Shown: positions 16,285 to 24,907, counted from the first letter of the stretch. The stretch is 64,000 nucleotides of DNA from Comamonas sp. (GCF_009360615.1 NZ_SPEY01000004.1:1-64000); one strand, 5' to 3'. The notes: generated by a model not told the origin, from the sequence alone. Made by a program: numbers and translations.

Positions 16285-17330
16285 GACACAGAACCCGCGC
16301 CGGGTTGAATCAGTACCTTGCTCGCCAGCCGTGCGCGCGCCAGCTCAAACCCCTGCCCGGCCTGCGCTAGCGGCACGCGGTGGGTGATCATGAGGCGCAG
16401 CTGATCCTGATGGGTCTGCATGAATTCAACGACTTCCAGCCAGCAGCGCTCCGGCGTGCGATAGGAGCCGCGCAGCTGCTGATGACGTCGCACCAGGGCC
16501 GTCAGATCCAGCGGCACGGGGGCTGAGTGAATGCCGGCAATCACCAGCACACCATGGGTCTTGAGCGCTCGCAGGGCCGGTGCCAGCACAGCCGCCGCCC
16601 CGGTGGCCTCGATCACCACATCAAAGAGCGCTTCCTGCGTGTATGCGGCAAGGGCTTCGTCGATGTCCTGCCCCTCGAAGTCCAGCAAATCCTCGAACCC
16701 CATGGAGCGCAGGACCTCCAGCCGCGCGGCATCGCCATGGCCGGCCACCACCACCTGGGCCGCCCCTGCGGCACGCGCAAAGAGCGCAATGCCTTGGCCG
16801 ATATTGCCGGGCCCCAGGATCAGCACGCGATTGCCGGGCTGGACATTGCCCGTGCGCACGGCTTCGAAGCTCACCGACAGCGGCTCGGCCAATGCGGCAA
16901 CCTCAGGGTCCACGCCGTGTGGAATCGGCACGCAATTGCGCAGGGGTACCGCGACATATTCGGCAAAGCCGCCATGACGCATGACACCGATGCCACGGCG
17001 GGTGGTGCAGGCATCGAAGTCGCCGGCACTGCAACTGGAACATCTGCCGCAGGTGACCGAAGGCCGTACGGCCACCAGCTGGCCCAGGGGCAGATGCTCG
17101 GCCCCCTCGCCTCTGGCCACGATCTCGCCGCTGAACTCGTGGCCCACGGTCACCGGCAGCGCGGCCTGCAGAAAGTGATAGCTCGCCGTCCAGGCATCGA
17201 TATGCAGGTCCGTGCCGCAAACACCGGTGGAATGCACCCGCAGCAGCACCTCGCCTGGAGCAGGCGACGGCATATCGACCTCGTTGAGCTTCAGTCCCTT
17301 GGCGGACTCGGTTTTTTGCAAAGCTTGCAT
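16281..17330 (-). CDS. Zinc-dependent alcohol dehydrogenase (MDR family)
   Basis: This 349-residue medium-chain dehydrogenase resembles sorbitol or threonine dehydrogenases. Catalytic zinc ligands are visible at Cys38 (GVCGTDLH) and His64-Glu65 (GHEFSGE). The structural zinc site is Cys94, Cys97, Cys100 and Cys108. The NAD(P)-binding loop is GPGNIGQG. The substrate is unknown. The ATG at 17330 matches the usual N-terminus of the family; the frame remains open upstream with other ATGs, but without family features and with no better ribosome-binding site. It is first in a minus-strand operon and faces away from a LysR regulator, its likely controller. Confidence 0.88.
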   Translation of the reverse strand: MQALQKTESAKGLKLNEVDMPSPAPGEVLLRVHSTGVCGTDLHIDAWTASYHFLQAALPVTVGHEFSGEIVARGEGAEHLPLGQLVAVRPSVTCGRCSSCSAGDFDACTTRRGIGVMRHGGFAEYVAVPLRNCVPIPHGVDPEVAALAEPLSVSFEAVRTGNVQPGNRVLILGPGNIGQGIALFARAAGAAQVVVAGHGDAARLEVLRSMGFEDLLDFEGQDIDEALAAYTQEALFDVVIEATGAAAVLAPALRALKTHGVLVIAGIHSAPVPLDLTALVRRHQQLRGSYRTPERCWLEVVEFMQTHQDQLRLMITHRVPLAQAGQGFELARARLASKVLIQPGAGSVS

Positions 17331-17380
17331 GGGACACGCAATGCATGCGTGGGCATGCATCTCAAAACAAACAGGATGGG

Positions 17381-17416
17381 CAGTGTTGCCTTGCTTGATC
17401 CATATGTCCAACACTG
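17381..17416. promoter_or_regulatory. Inverted repeat in the LysR/ADH divergent promoter region
   Basis: CAGTGTTG (17381-17388) and CAACACTG (17409-17416) form a perfect 8-bp inverted repeat spaced by 20 bp, midway between the two divergent starts. A second, LysR-type repeat CCATA-N9-TATGG lies at 17431-17449, over the regulator's start. Either could be an operator; the longer repeat is the better activation-site candidate. Confidence 0.5.
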
Positions 17417-17460
17417 AATTTATATAAAAACCATACCTACAGGATATGGATAATCCGGTC

Positions 17461-18408
17461 ATGGAACTGAGACATCTGCGCTACTTCGTGGCAGTGGCCG
17501 AGCAGGGCAACGTCAGCCGGGCGGCCCGCAAGCTGTTCATCGCCCAGCCCCCGCTGTCACAGCAGCTCAAGCAGCTCGAGGACGAAGTCGGCGTCCGGCT
17601 CTTCAAGCGCCTGCCGCGCGGCATGCAGCTGACGGCTGCGGGCGAGTCGCTACTGGAGGATGCGCGCGCCATCCTGGCGCGTGCCGAGCAGGCCCCGCTG
17701 CGCGCGCGCAATCGCGAAAGCAGCCGCCAGACCGTGCTGCGTCTGGGGCTGGTGCCTTCGGCCATGCAGTCGCTGCTGCCCGGCCTGCTGCGGGCCGTGG
17801 CAGCGGCCGGCTGGGAGGTACAGATCGAAGCCCGCGAAATGATTTCATCCCAGCAGCAGCGGGCCTTGCGCCAGGGCGAGCTGGAGCTCGGCTTTGCCCG
17901 CCCCGGCCACGGGGAGGCCGACGAGCTTGAGCTGGCCAGCATCGACGACCCCTACTGCCTGGCGGTTCCAGCCGCGCATGCTCTGGCCGGTGGCAGCGGA
18001 ATGCTGGATCTGCAAGCCGCCGTGCATCAGCCCTTCGTGGGCTTCACCCGCTACCAGGACACCGATTACTTCGACCGCACGGTCGCGCTGTGTGCCGAGG
18101 CCGGCTTCACACCGTTGATACGCCACGAGGCCGGTCAGCTGGTGAATGTGCTGGCGCTTGTGGCATGCGGCCTGGGGGTGGCCATCGTGCCGGCGTCCTT
18201 CGCGATGTTTCATCGCGAGCAGATCGTGTTCCGGCCGCTGCGCGCTTCGCGCCAGGTCAGCCGGCTCGCCGTCCTGGCCTCTGACCCAGCCCTGAAGAGC
18301 AACCCCATGCTGGGCCTTGTCGCCCAGCTGGCAAAGGCCCAGCTACAGGAGCTCGCGGCGCAGCTGGCGCAACAGGGAGCCACGGAGTCTCGATCACAGC
18401 CGGTTTGA
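17461..18408 (+). CDS. LysR family transcriptional regulator
   Basis: This 315-residue LysR protein has the classic N-terminal winged helix MELRHLRYFVAVAEQG and SQQLKQLEDEVGVRLFKR (about 1-60), then an effector-binding domain. It resembles the CatR/CbnR subgroup in its start and overall spacing. The ATG at 17461 gives the canonical LysR beginning; one five codons upstream (17446) is also possible. It is transcribed divergently from the alcohol dehydrogenase operon and should regulate it together with the EthD-like, Bug and possibly porin genes. The effector is probably the imported substrate or a derivative. Confidence 0.9.
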   Translation: MELRHLRYFVAVAEQGNVSRAARKLFIAQPPLSQQLKQLEDEVGVRLFKRLPRGMQLTAAGESLLEDARAILARAEQAPLRARNRESSRQTVLRLGLVPSAMQSLLPGLLRAVAAAGWEVQIEAREMISSQQQRALRQGELELGFARPGHGEADELELASIDDPYCLAVPAAHALAGGSGMLDLQAAVHQPFVGFTRYQDTDYFDRTVALCAEAGFTPLIRHEAGQLVNVLALVACGLGVAIVPASFAMFHREQIVFRPLRASRQVSRLAVLASDPALKSNPMLGLVAQLAKAQLQELAAQLAQQGATESRSQPV

Positions 18409-18466
18409 TTGATATAACCAAATCGTCTGACAACACATGGTTTTTATAGCGACAATTGCGTTAATC

Positions 18467-19471
18467 ATGAGCATCAGCCACTACATCAAGGAAATCGGTC
18501 GCGGCACCAAGGGCGCGCGCTCTCTTTCGCGGGACCAGGCCTGCGATCTGATGGGGCAGGTGCTGGACGGCAAGGTCAGCGACCTGGAGCTGGGCGGCTT
18601 TTGCATTGCCATGCGCTTCAAGGGCGAGAGCGCCGAGGAACTGGCGGGCTTTCTGGACGCCACCCAGCAGCGTCTCCCCGCATGGCCGCAGGCCCATGAG
18701 GCCCAGCCCGTGGTGGTCATCCCCAGCTACAACGGCTCACGCAAGCTGGCCAACCTCACGCCGCTGCTCGCAGGACTTCTGGCACAAAAAGGCCTGCCCG
18801 TGCTGGTGCATGGCAGCCATACCGAGGACCGGCGCCTGGGTACGGACCAGGTGTGGCGGCAGCTGGGCTGGAGCACGCTTGAGCGTCCCGCCCCCCTGGG
18901 CAGCGGCGACAAGGTCTGGATGCAGACCCGTCATCTGCTGGCGCCGCTGGATCGGCTGCTGCAGATTCGCCGCCAGATGGGCCTGCGCAACCCCGCGCAC
19001 AGCATCGTGAAGCTGCTGGACCCCATCCATGGACCCGGCACCGCACAATCCGGGCTGGTGCTGGCCAGCTACACCCATCCAGCCTATGCCCAGCCCATGC
19101 TCCAGACGCTGGCCCTGCGCGCGGCCAGTGCGCTGCTGGTACGCGGCACGGAGGGCGAGGCCGTGGCCGCCCCCCACCGCGAACCCGTGAGCACGGGCGT
19201 GATCGCCGGAGAAATCTGCTTCGAGCGCTCCTCGCTGCATAGCAGCCAGCTCACATCCGGCGCGCAGAGCAGCGCCCCGGAACAAGATCTGGATGCCGAG
19301 CAGACGGCCCGGCTGACGATGGACATTCTGAACGGCCAGCAACCTGTGCCGGCGCCGATCGCGCAACAATTGGAACAGATACAGGCCCTGCACCGGGCCA
19401 TGCAGGCCACAGATGCCGGCGCAGCCGCCTGCCGCGCCGCATTGCAGGCCTATAACCGCAGCCCCGACTGA
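18467..19471 (+). CDS. ybiB: DNA-binding protein YbiB (TrpD2-type)
   Basis: This 334-residue protein is homologous to anthranilate phosphoribosyltransferase but belongs to the YbiB/TrpD2 group, which binds nucleic acid and does not act in tryptophan synthesis. The start MSISHYIKEIGRGTKGARSL and the sequence VVIPSYNGSRKLANLTPLLA are typical; the usual TrpD catalytic loop (GTGGD) is replaced by SYNGSRK. The ATG at 18467 is chosen because it gives the family N-terminus; an earlier in-frame ATG at 18437 is not conserved. cobA follows 11 bp later, an arrangement I associate with nitrite or sulfite assimilation loci. Confidence 0.85.
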   Translation: MSISHYIKEIGRGTKGARSLSRDQACDLMGQVLDGKVSDLELGGFCIAMRFKGESAEELAGFLDATQQRLPAWPQAHEAQPVVVIPSYNGSRKLANLTPLLAGLLAQKGLPVLVHGSHTEDRRLGTDQVWRQLGWSTLERPAPLGSGDKVWMQTRHLLAPLDRLLQIRRQMGLRNPAHSIVKLLDPIHGPGTAQSGLVLASYTHPAYAQPMLQTLALRAASALLVRGTEGEAVAAPHREPVSTGVIAGEICFERSSLHSSQLTSGAQSSAPEQDLDAEQTARLTMDILNGQQPVPAPIAQQLEQIQALHRAMQATDAGAAACRAALQAYNRSPD

Positions 19472-19482
19472 GATACCCCGTC

Positions 19483-20283
19483 ATGACTGTCATTTCGACC
19501 CACCCCCATCAGCGCGGCTCCTGCACCCTGGTCGGTGCCGGCCCCGGCGATCCCGAACTGCTGACCATCAAGGCCGCCAAGGCCATTGCCGCAGCCAGCG
19601 TGCTGTTTGTCGACGATCTGGTCAGCGACGGCGTGATGAGCCACGCCTCGCCTGCTGCCCGCGTGGTCTACGTGGGCAAGCGCGGCGGCTGCAAGAGCAC
19701 CCCCCAGGCCTTTATCGAAAAGCTCATGATTGCGGCCGTGCAGGACGGCGAACGCGTGGTACGCCTCAAGGGGGGCGATCCCTTCATCTTCGGCCGGGGC
19801 GGCGAGGAGGTGGAGCATCTGCGCGCAGCCGGCATCGAGGTGGACGTGATCAACGGCATCACCTCCGGCCTCGCGGGCCTGAGCAGCCTGGGCGCCCCGC
19901 TGACCCACCGCGACCGCGCGCATGGCGTGCTGTTCATGACCGGCCATGCCAAACCCGGCGACAGCGGCCCCGACTGGCGGCTGATCGCCTCAACGGCCCA
20001 TGCCGCCAAGCTGACGCTGGTGATCTACATGGGAGTGAGCAGCGTCGAGCGCATCAGCAGCGAGCTGCTCAGCGGCTTGCCCGGCAGCACGCCCGTGGCC
20101 GTGATCCAGCATGCCAGCCTGCCTCACCAGCGCCATGCACTGACTTTCCTGAAGGATTTGCCTCAGAGCATCGCCGAGCACGGCCTGGGCAGCCCCAGCA
20201 TCATCGTCGTCGGCGATGTGGTCCAGGGCATTGCCGCCTGGCAGAAGCACTCTCAGGCCGTGCCGCAATCAGAGGCAGCCTGA
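19483..20283 (+). CDS. cobA: Uroporphyrinogen-III C-methyltransferase
   Basis: This 266-residue enzyme uses two S-adenosylmethionines to convert uroporphyrinogen III to precorrin-2, the branch toward siroheme and cobalamin. The glycine-rich start VGAGPGDPELLTIKA, the LVSDGV segment, the GKRGG site, and the binding motif RLKGGDPFIFGRGGEE are diagnostic. It is a single-domain enzyme without the CysG oxidase/ferrochelatase part. Position 11 bp after ybiB indicates one operon. Siroheme made from its product serves nitrite and sulfite reductases. Confidence 0.95.
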   Translation: MTVISTHPHQRGSCTLVGAGPGDPELLTIKAAKAIAAASVLFVDDLVSDGVMSHASPAARVVYVGKRGGCKSTPQAFIEKLMIAAVQDGERVVRLKGGDPFIFGRGGEEVEHLRAAGIEVDVINGITSGLAGLSSLGAPLTHRDRAHGVLFMTGHAKPGDSGPDWRLIASTAHAAKLTLVIYMGVSSVERISSELLSGLPGSTPVAVIQHASLPHQRHALTFLKDLPQSIAEHGLGSPSIIVVGDVVQGIAAWQKHSQAVPQSEAA

Positions 20284-20383
20284 GCGGCGCCCGCTTCCCG
20301 GGCAGGGCTGCGGCTTCCGACCGAGACTGCGATCCGGTGCTGCCGCCGAGAGGCCATGCCTTGCACTGCGGTGGCTACGCGGA

Positions 20384-20863
20384 TCAGGAGGTACGCGTTT
20401 CGGCGAAGCGCTCGGCCAGCTCCTTGCGCAGCTCCTTGCGAATGATGGCAGCGTTCCAGCGGCGCTTTTCCTCGTCGGTCTCCAGCTGCAGCGCAGGCAC
20501 GGGAGCAGGCTTTTTGTCATCATCCACAGCCACCATGGTGAAGAAGCAGCTGTTCACGTGGCGAACCACCTGGCTGCGGATCTCCTCGGCGATCACCTTG
20601 ATGCCGATTTCCATGGACGACTTGCCGGTATGGTTCACGCTGGCCAGAAACGTCACCAGCTCGCCCACATGAATGGGCTGCAGAAACATCACCTGGTCCA
20701 CGCTCAGCGTCACGACATAGCGCCCCGCGTAGCGGCTGGCGCAGGCATAGGCGACCTGGTCCAGCAGTTTCAGGATGGCGCCGCCGTGCACATTGCCGGA
20801 GAAGTTGGCCATGTCAGGCGACATGAGCACGGTCATGCTCAGCTGGTGGGATGGTGTATTCAT
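20384..20863 (-). CDS. Acyl-CoA thioesterase (YciA-like hotdog fold)
   Basis: This 159-residue hotdog thioesterase hydrolyses acyl-CoA to free acid and CoA. The active-site segment FSGNVHGGAILKLLDQVAYACA is clear (key residues N22, H24, G25 and D32), followed by VDQVMFLQPIHVGELV, the typical acyl-binding region. The C-terminus extends with charged residues. The ATG at 20863 gives the family N-terminus; the longer frame starts in sequence that is not conserved in this family. It stands alone between cobA and the convergent-side flavoprotein gene. Confidence 0.9.
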   Translation of the reverse strand: MNTPSHQLSMTVLMSPDMANFSGNVHGGAILKLLDQVAYACASRYAGRYVVTLSVDQVMFLQPIHVGELVTFLASVNHTGKSSMEIGIKVIAEEIRSQVVRHVNSCFFTMVAVDDDKKPAPVPALQLETDEEKRRWNAAIIRKELRKELAERFAETRTS

Positions 20864-21056
20864 GGGGCGCGATTCTAGAAGTGATCCCTGGCACATGCAG
20901 GGGCCCGCCGCATATCCCAACAGGACCACGGGCTGGCGGCTGCGCAGGCATCACGATCCCCGCATTCCGGGACTTTGTCATCCCCTCAAACCCCGTTGAG
21001 CAGCCATCTGGGACAATGGCCGGCTTTGTTGTTCGTGCCCCAGCGCCCTGCCCGCC

Positions 21057-22325
21057 GTGTCCTCCACCCCACAGGTCTCCTTCCAGATTTTCGACGCCAT
21101 CATCATCGGTGCCGGTGCCGCCGGCCTGTTCTGCGCGGCCCGGGCCGGCCAGCAGGGCCTGAAAGTGCTGCTGATCGATCATGCGCCCAAGGTGGCCGAA
21201 AAGATCCGCATCTCGGGCGGCGGGCGCTGCAACTTCACCAATCGCGATCTGGACGTGCGTGCGCCGCACAGGCATTTTGTCGGGCAGAACCCACAGTTCT
21301 GCCGCTCGGCCTTGTCGCGCTTCACGCCAGCCGACTTCATCACGTTGATGGACAGACACGGCATTGCCCATCACGAAAAGCACAAGGGCCAGCTGTTTGC
21401 CGACCATTCGGCCGAGGACATCATCGCCATGCTGCTGGCCGAGTGCACGGCGGGCGGCGTGCAGCGCTGGCAGCCTTGCCAGGTCAGACAGGTCGTGCTT
21501 TCGCCATCAGATGCCGAGAGCGCTGGCAGCTATCAAGTGCAAACCGATCGCGGCATGGTGCAGGCTGCCAATCTGGTCATTGCCACCGGAGGTCTGAGCA
21601 TTCCCAAGATCGGTGCCACCGACTTCGGCTACCGGCTGGCCCAGCAGTTCGATCTGCCGCTGATCGAACGCACGCCCGGCCTGGTGCCCATGACCTTCGA
21701 TGGCGAAGGCTGGCTGCCCTACGCGGGCCTGGCCGGTCTGGCCCTGCCCGTGGAAATCAGCACCGGCAGCAAGAAGGAGCGCATGAGCTTCCACGAGGAT
21801 CTGCTGTTCACCCATCGCGGCCTCTCCGGTCCTGCGGTACTGCAAATCTCCAGCTACTGGAAGCCCGGCACCCCGCTGCAGATCAACCTGCTGCCTGGCG
21901 TGGATCTGGCCGAGGTGCTGGCCCAGGCCAAGCTCCACTCGCGCAAGCTGGTGGTCAACGAGCTGGCCGCCCACCTGCCCGCGCGCCTGGCCGATGCCTG
22001 GGTCGGTCGCATGCCCGAGCTGCAGCGCCCCATCAACGAGGCCAGCGACAAGGCACTGACCAGGCTGGCCGAACAGCTGTCGCGCTGGGAGATCACCCCC
22101 ACGGGCACCGAAGGCTATAAGAAGGCCGAGGTCACGCTGGGCGGTGTGGACACCAGGGTGCTGTCCCAGCAAACCATGGAGTGCAAGACCCGGCCGGGCC
22201 TGTACTTTATCGGCGAGGTGGTCGACATCACCGGCTGGCTGGGGGGCTACAACTTCCAGTGGGCCTGGGCCAGTGCAGCCGCCTGCGCCCAGGCCATGGC
22301 GGAAAAGCGGCCAATGCCGGCCTGA
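21057..22325 (+). CDS. NAD(P)/FAD-dependent oxidoreductase of the HI0933/YhiN family
   Basis: This 422-residue flavoprotein has an N-terminal FAD dinucleotide-binding fold, AIIIGAGAAGLFCAARA (about 14-30), and the family-typical ISGGGRCNFTN (about 53-63). The C-terminal GLYFIGEVVDITGWLGGYN region closes the FAD site. The YhiN family has unknown physiology. The start is a GTG at 21057, because the FAD fold begins immediately and no ATG is in reach in this frame. It is monocistronic; imperfect hairpins lie just downstream. Confidence 0.87.
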   Translation: MSSTPQVSFQIFDAIIIGAGAAGLFCAARAGQQGLKVLLIDHAPKVAEKIRISGGGRCNFTNRDLDVRAPHRHFVGQNPQFCRSALSRFTPADFITLMDRHGIAHHEKHKGQLFADHSAEDIIAMLLAECTAGGVQRWQPCQVRQVVLSPSDAESAGSYQVQTDRGMVQAANLVIATGGLSIPKIGATDFGYRLAQQFDLPLIERTPGLVPMTFDGEGWLPYAGLAGLALPVEISTGSKKERMSFHEDLLFTHRGLSGPAVLQISSYWKPGTPLQINLLPGVDLAEVLAQAKLHSRKLVVNELAAHLPARLADAWVGRMPELQRPINEASDKALTRLAEQLSRWEITPTGTEGYKKAEVTLGGVDTRVLSQQTMECKTRPGLYFIGEVVDITGWLGGYNFQWAWASAAACAQAMAEKRPMPA

Positions 22326-22357
22326 GCAGCGACAGTCGAAGCGAAAGCTGCCATGAA

Positions 22358-22397
22358 CAAAGGGGGGTTGAACCCTCCTTTCGGGCTGTCTGCCCGA
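22358..22397. terminator. Possible terminator hairpins between the convergent YhiN-like and BMP-like genes
   Basis: AAAGGGGGGTT pairs imperfectly with AACCCTCCTTT, and CGGGC-TGTCT-GCCCG follows. T runs are short, so termination strength is unclear, but the convergent setting suits a shared stop. Confidence 0.4.
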
Positions 22398-22411
22398 GGC
22401 TCACCATCCCT

Positions 22412-23461
22412 TCAGGCGGGAAATTCCAGGCCTGCATAGTGCTCGGGCACCTTGAGCTGCCCGGAGGCGATGGACGCGGATGCCCTTGCCACGCGCTCGC
22501 GCACAGCGGGCGCCACTGCCGGGCCCATGGTCAGGCGCACGGCCGCCGGATCGCTCAGACCGATCTTGCGAATACCCGGGCCGGGCGCACCGCGCTCCTG
22601 CATGTCCTTGACGGCCAAGAACACACCCATACCCACATCGGCCCAGGCCGAAGCGACAAACACCTGCGGATCCACCGTGGTCCAGTCGATCACATTGCCG
22701 ATCTGGCGCGTGCCCGCCTCGCGGCAGGCCTGGGTCACACCATCGCGGCCGGCGTTGAGCATGGTGAAGATCACATCGGCGCCGGCAGCCATCTGGGCCC
22801 TGGCAATGCGCAGCGACAGGGCGTTGTCGTCCTGATCGCCCGAAAAGTTCGTCAGCAATTTGACCCTGGGATCGGTATCGCGCACGCCGGCCGCATAGGC
22901 AGCACGCCCCTTGAGACCCGGCGGAACGCGAATGCCCGACATGTGGCCGACCACACCGGTCCTGGTGGTCAGCGCCGCCAGCACGCCGGCCAGATAGGCC
23001 GACTCTTCCTGCAGCACGTCATAGCTGCAAAGATTGCTCCCCTGCACCGCGCCCTGGGTCACGACGAACTGAGTCCTGGGAAAGCGCGCCGCGACCTCGG
23101 CTGCGGCCTGATTGTTCTGCCCGCCATGGGCAATCACCAGTTGCGCCCCCTGCTCGGCCAGTTGCGCGAGAGCCGGCTCCAGCAACTCCTTTCTGGGCGC
23201 CATGCCGTCGAGAAACCGGGTCTGCACGCCCAGTTCCCGGCGGGCCTTTTCCAGACCGTGCCAGCCGGCCTCCATGAAGCCCCTGTCGCTGCGCGAGCCG
23301 GCAAACAGGCCGCCCACCACCAGAGAGCGGCCGGTCGCAGCCGCGCCGGGAGCCTGGGCCCTGCCAGCACAGGCCGTCAGCGCCAGCAAGCCGGGGACGG
23401 CGATGGCCGAAGCCATCCATTGACGACGCGAAACCAATGAGGGATGAGAAACGCTGGACAA
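22412..23461 (-). CDS. BMP family (PnrA-like) substrate-binding lipoprotein
   Basis: This 349-residue receptor is of the basic-membrane-protein family, which binds nucleosides and related ligands for ABC import. The N-terminus has SRRQWM, a twin-arginine-like sequence, then a hydrophobic stretch ending in LTAC, a lipobox. It should therefore be an exported lipoprotein, possibly through Tat. The start is unusual: AAGGAG lies 8 bases before a TTG at 23461, whereas the frame's upstream codons look non-coding. FAGSRSDRGFMEAGWHG and IAHGGQNNQAAAEVA fit the BMP fold. No permease or ATPase genes are adjacent. Confidence 0.82.
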   Translation of the reverse strand: MSSVSHPSLVSRRQWMASAIAVPGLLALTACAGRAQAPGAAATGRSLVVGGLFAGSRSDRGFMEAGWHGLEKARRELGVQTRFLDGMAPRKELLEPALAQLAEQGAQLVIAHGGQNNQAAAEVAARFPRTQFVVTQGAVQGSNLCSYDVLQEESAYLAGVLAALTTRTGVVGHMSGIRVPPGLKGRAAYAAGVRDTDPRVKLLTNFSGDQDDNALSLRIARAQMAAGADVIFTMLNAGRDGVTQACREAGTRQIGNVIDWTTVDPQVFVASAWADVGMGVFLAVKDMQERGAPGPGIRKIGLSDPAAVRLTMGPAVAPAVRERVARASASIASGQLKVPEHYAGLEFPA

Positions 23462-23786
23462 GATAACAGCTCCTTGGACACGGAAAAACAGGGATGCGCA
23501 AAGGCACCAGGCCACTCGCCTCCTGACTTGAGTCAAGAAACAGAGCCCCAAACTGTATGCAATTTACGTGCACAAAATACTCCCCACAAACCCCAGAGGC
23601 ACGATGGGCCGCGTGGTGCCCGGACAGCAGCGCGCTCCCGCATTGCCCATCCGGCAACGCGCCCTAACGCACTCGCCCGGAGCGCCGGGGCTGGCACCGG
23701 GGCACAATGGCGACGCACGGTCCAGGCCCGTGGCAGCACACTGCCCGCGGCCTCAGAAACCGGTCAGGCGCGGCCGATGCACGGTC
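23462..23786. other. Intergenic stretch left of the rpsU promoter
   Basis: This stretch lies between the BMP-like gene and rpsU. I see no convincing gene, RNA or repeat in it. The right-hand part leads into the rpsU promoter and the palindrome at 23787. Confidence 0.5.
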
Positions 23787-23831
23787 GCGTCTCGCTCCAA
23801 TCGAGACGCAGCCCAAGTCTTGGTCTATAAT
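23787..23831 (+). promoter_or_regulatory. rpsU promoter region with an 8-bp palindrome
   Basis: A perfect -10 box TATAAT lies at 23826-23831. Just upstream, GCGTCTCG (23787-23794) and CGAGACGC (23802-23809) form a perfect 8-bp inverted repeat with a 7-nt loop covering the -35 position. The repeat could be an operator or a hairpin that affects initiation. The regulator is unknown. Confidence 0.5.
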
Positions 23832-23959
23832 GCTCGACTTTGCTGGCATTACCCCGTCGGCCATACTAGTTACAAAGTGGCGGGGAAACCGCTGTTCACG
23901 GCTCTCAGGCCCGATCTTCCCGAGAACCCTCTGTCAGCACAGATATATCTGGAAATTAA

Positions 23960-24172
23960 ATGACTACCATCCGCGTCAAAGAAAACGAGCCCTATGAAGT
24001 TGCCCTGCGCCGCTTCAAGCGCACCATCGAAAAGCTGGGTCTGCTGACCGATCTGCGTGCTCGCGAGTTCTACGAAAAGCCCACAGCCGAGCGCAAGCGC
24101 AAGAAGGCTGCTGCCGTGAAGCGTCACTACAAGCGCGTTCGCAGCATGCAACTGCCCAAGAAGCTTTACTAA
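23960..24172 (+). CDS. rpsU: 30S ribosomal protein S21
   Basis: This 70-residue basic ribosomal protein has the standard S21 sequence: [21 protein letters not shown] at the start (21 residues, with key positions R5, E8, F19 and R21), the middle [15 protein letters not shown] and the end [13 protein letters not shown]21 sits at the 3' end of 16S rRNA on the platform and helps initiation. It is monocistronic here, with its own promoter and terminator; a YqeY-domain gene follows 182 bp downstream, as is common in proteobacteria. Confidence 0.98.
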   Translation: MTTIRVKENEPYEVALRRFKRTIEKLGLLTDLRAREFYEKPTAERKRKKAAAVKRHYKRVRSMQLPKKLY

Positions 24173-24208
24173 TCGTTGATTAGGACCAGTCGGCCTTAAA
24201 ACAGCCGC

Positions 24209-24246
24209 AAACCCGCGCTCGGGACGCCAGGCGCGGGTTTTTTGTT
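24209..24246 (+). terminator. Rho-independent terminator after rpsU
   Basis: AAACCCGCGC and GCGCGGGTTT pair around an 11-12 nt loop, followed by TTTTTGTTTTC. Confidence 0.85.
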
Positions 24247-24354
24247 TTCTGGCCACTGCCATGCCTGCCTGGCTGCGCAGTGACCTCCCAGCGCACGGTC
24301 AGTCCAAGCCGCTCACATCGCGGACTGCCGTTCGCCCACCCCAAGGAGAAAGCC

Positions 24355-24801
24355 ATGAGCCTGAAAGCCCAGATTACCGAAGACATGAAGACCGCCATGC
24401 GTGCCAAGGACAGCGCACGCCTGGGCACCATCCGCCTGCTGCAGGCCGCGATGAAGCAAAAGGAAGTCGACGAGCGCATCGAGCTCGACGACGCAGCCAT
24501 CATCGCCATCGTCGACAAGCTGATCAAGCAGCGCAAGGACTCCATCGCCGCCTTCGAAACCGCCAATCGCGCCGATCTGGCCGATGTGGAAAAGGCCGAG
24601 ATGGAAGTGCTCAAGGTCTACCTGCCAGAGCGCATGGGCGAAGCCGAGATCACTGCGGCCGTGCAGGCCATCGTGGCCGAGCTGGGTGCCTCCGGCCCCG
24701 GCGACATGGGCAAGGTGATGGGCGCCGTCAAGACGCAGCTGGCGGGCAAGGCCGATATGGGCCTGGTGTCCGCCGCCGTGAAGGCCGCGCTGACCCAATA
24801 A
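24355..24801 (+). CDS. GatB/YqeY domain-containing protein
   Basis: This 148-residue YqeY protein starts LKAQITEDMKTAMRAKDSARL and has the EVDERIELDD and KQRKDSIAAFETANR segments of the family. YqeY resembles the tail of GatB of the tRNA-dependent amidotransferase and may touch tRNA, but no activity has been shown. In many proteobacteria it lies between rpsU and dnaG; dnaG is absent from this neighbourhood. The ATG at 24355 has AAGGAG 6 bases upstream, which decides the start over longer in-frame ATGs. Confidence 0.92.
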   Translation: MSLKAQITEDMKTAMRAKDSARLGTIRLLQAAMKQKEVDERIELDDAAIIAIVDKLIKQRKDSIAAFETANRADLADVEKAEMEVLKVYLPERMGEAEITAAVQAIVAELGASGPGDMGKVMGAVKTQLAGKADMGLVSAAVKAALTQ

Positions 24802-24907
24802 CTGGCAACCGGCCTGAGTCGCCCAGCGGCATCGGGCCAAATATAGAAGCTGCTTTCGCTCGCTATGCATACGTTTCAGATCAAAAGCAATCTGAAATTC
24901 ATGCATG

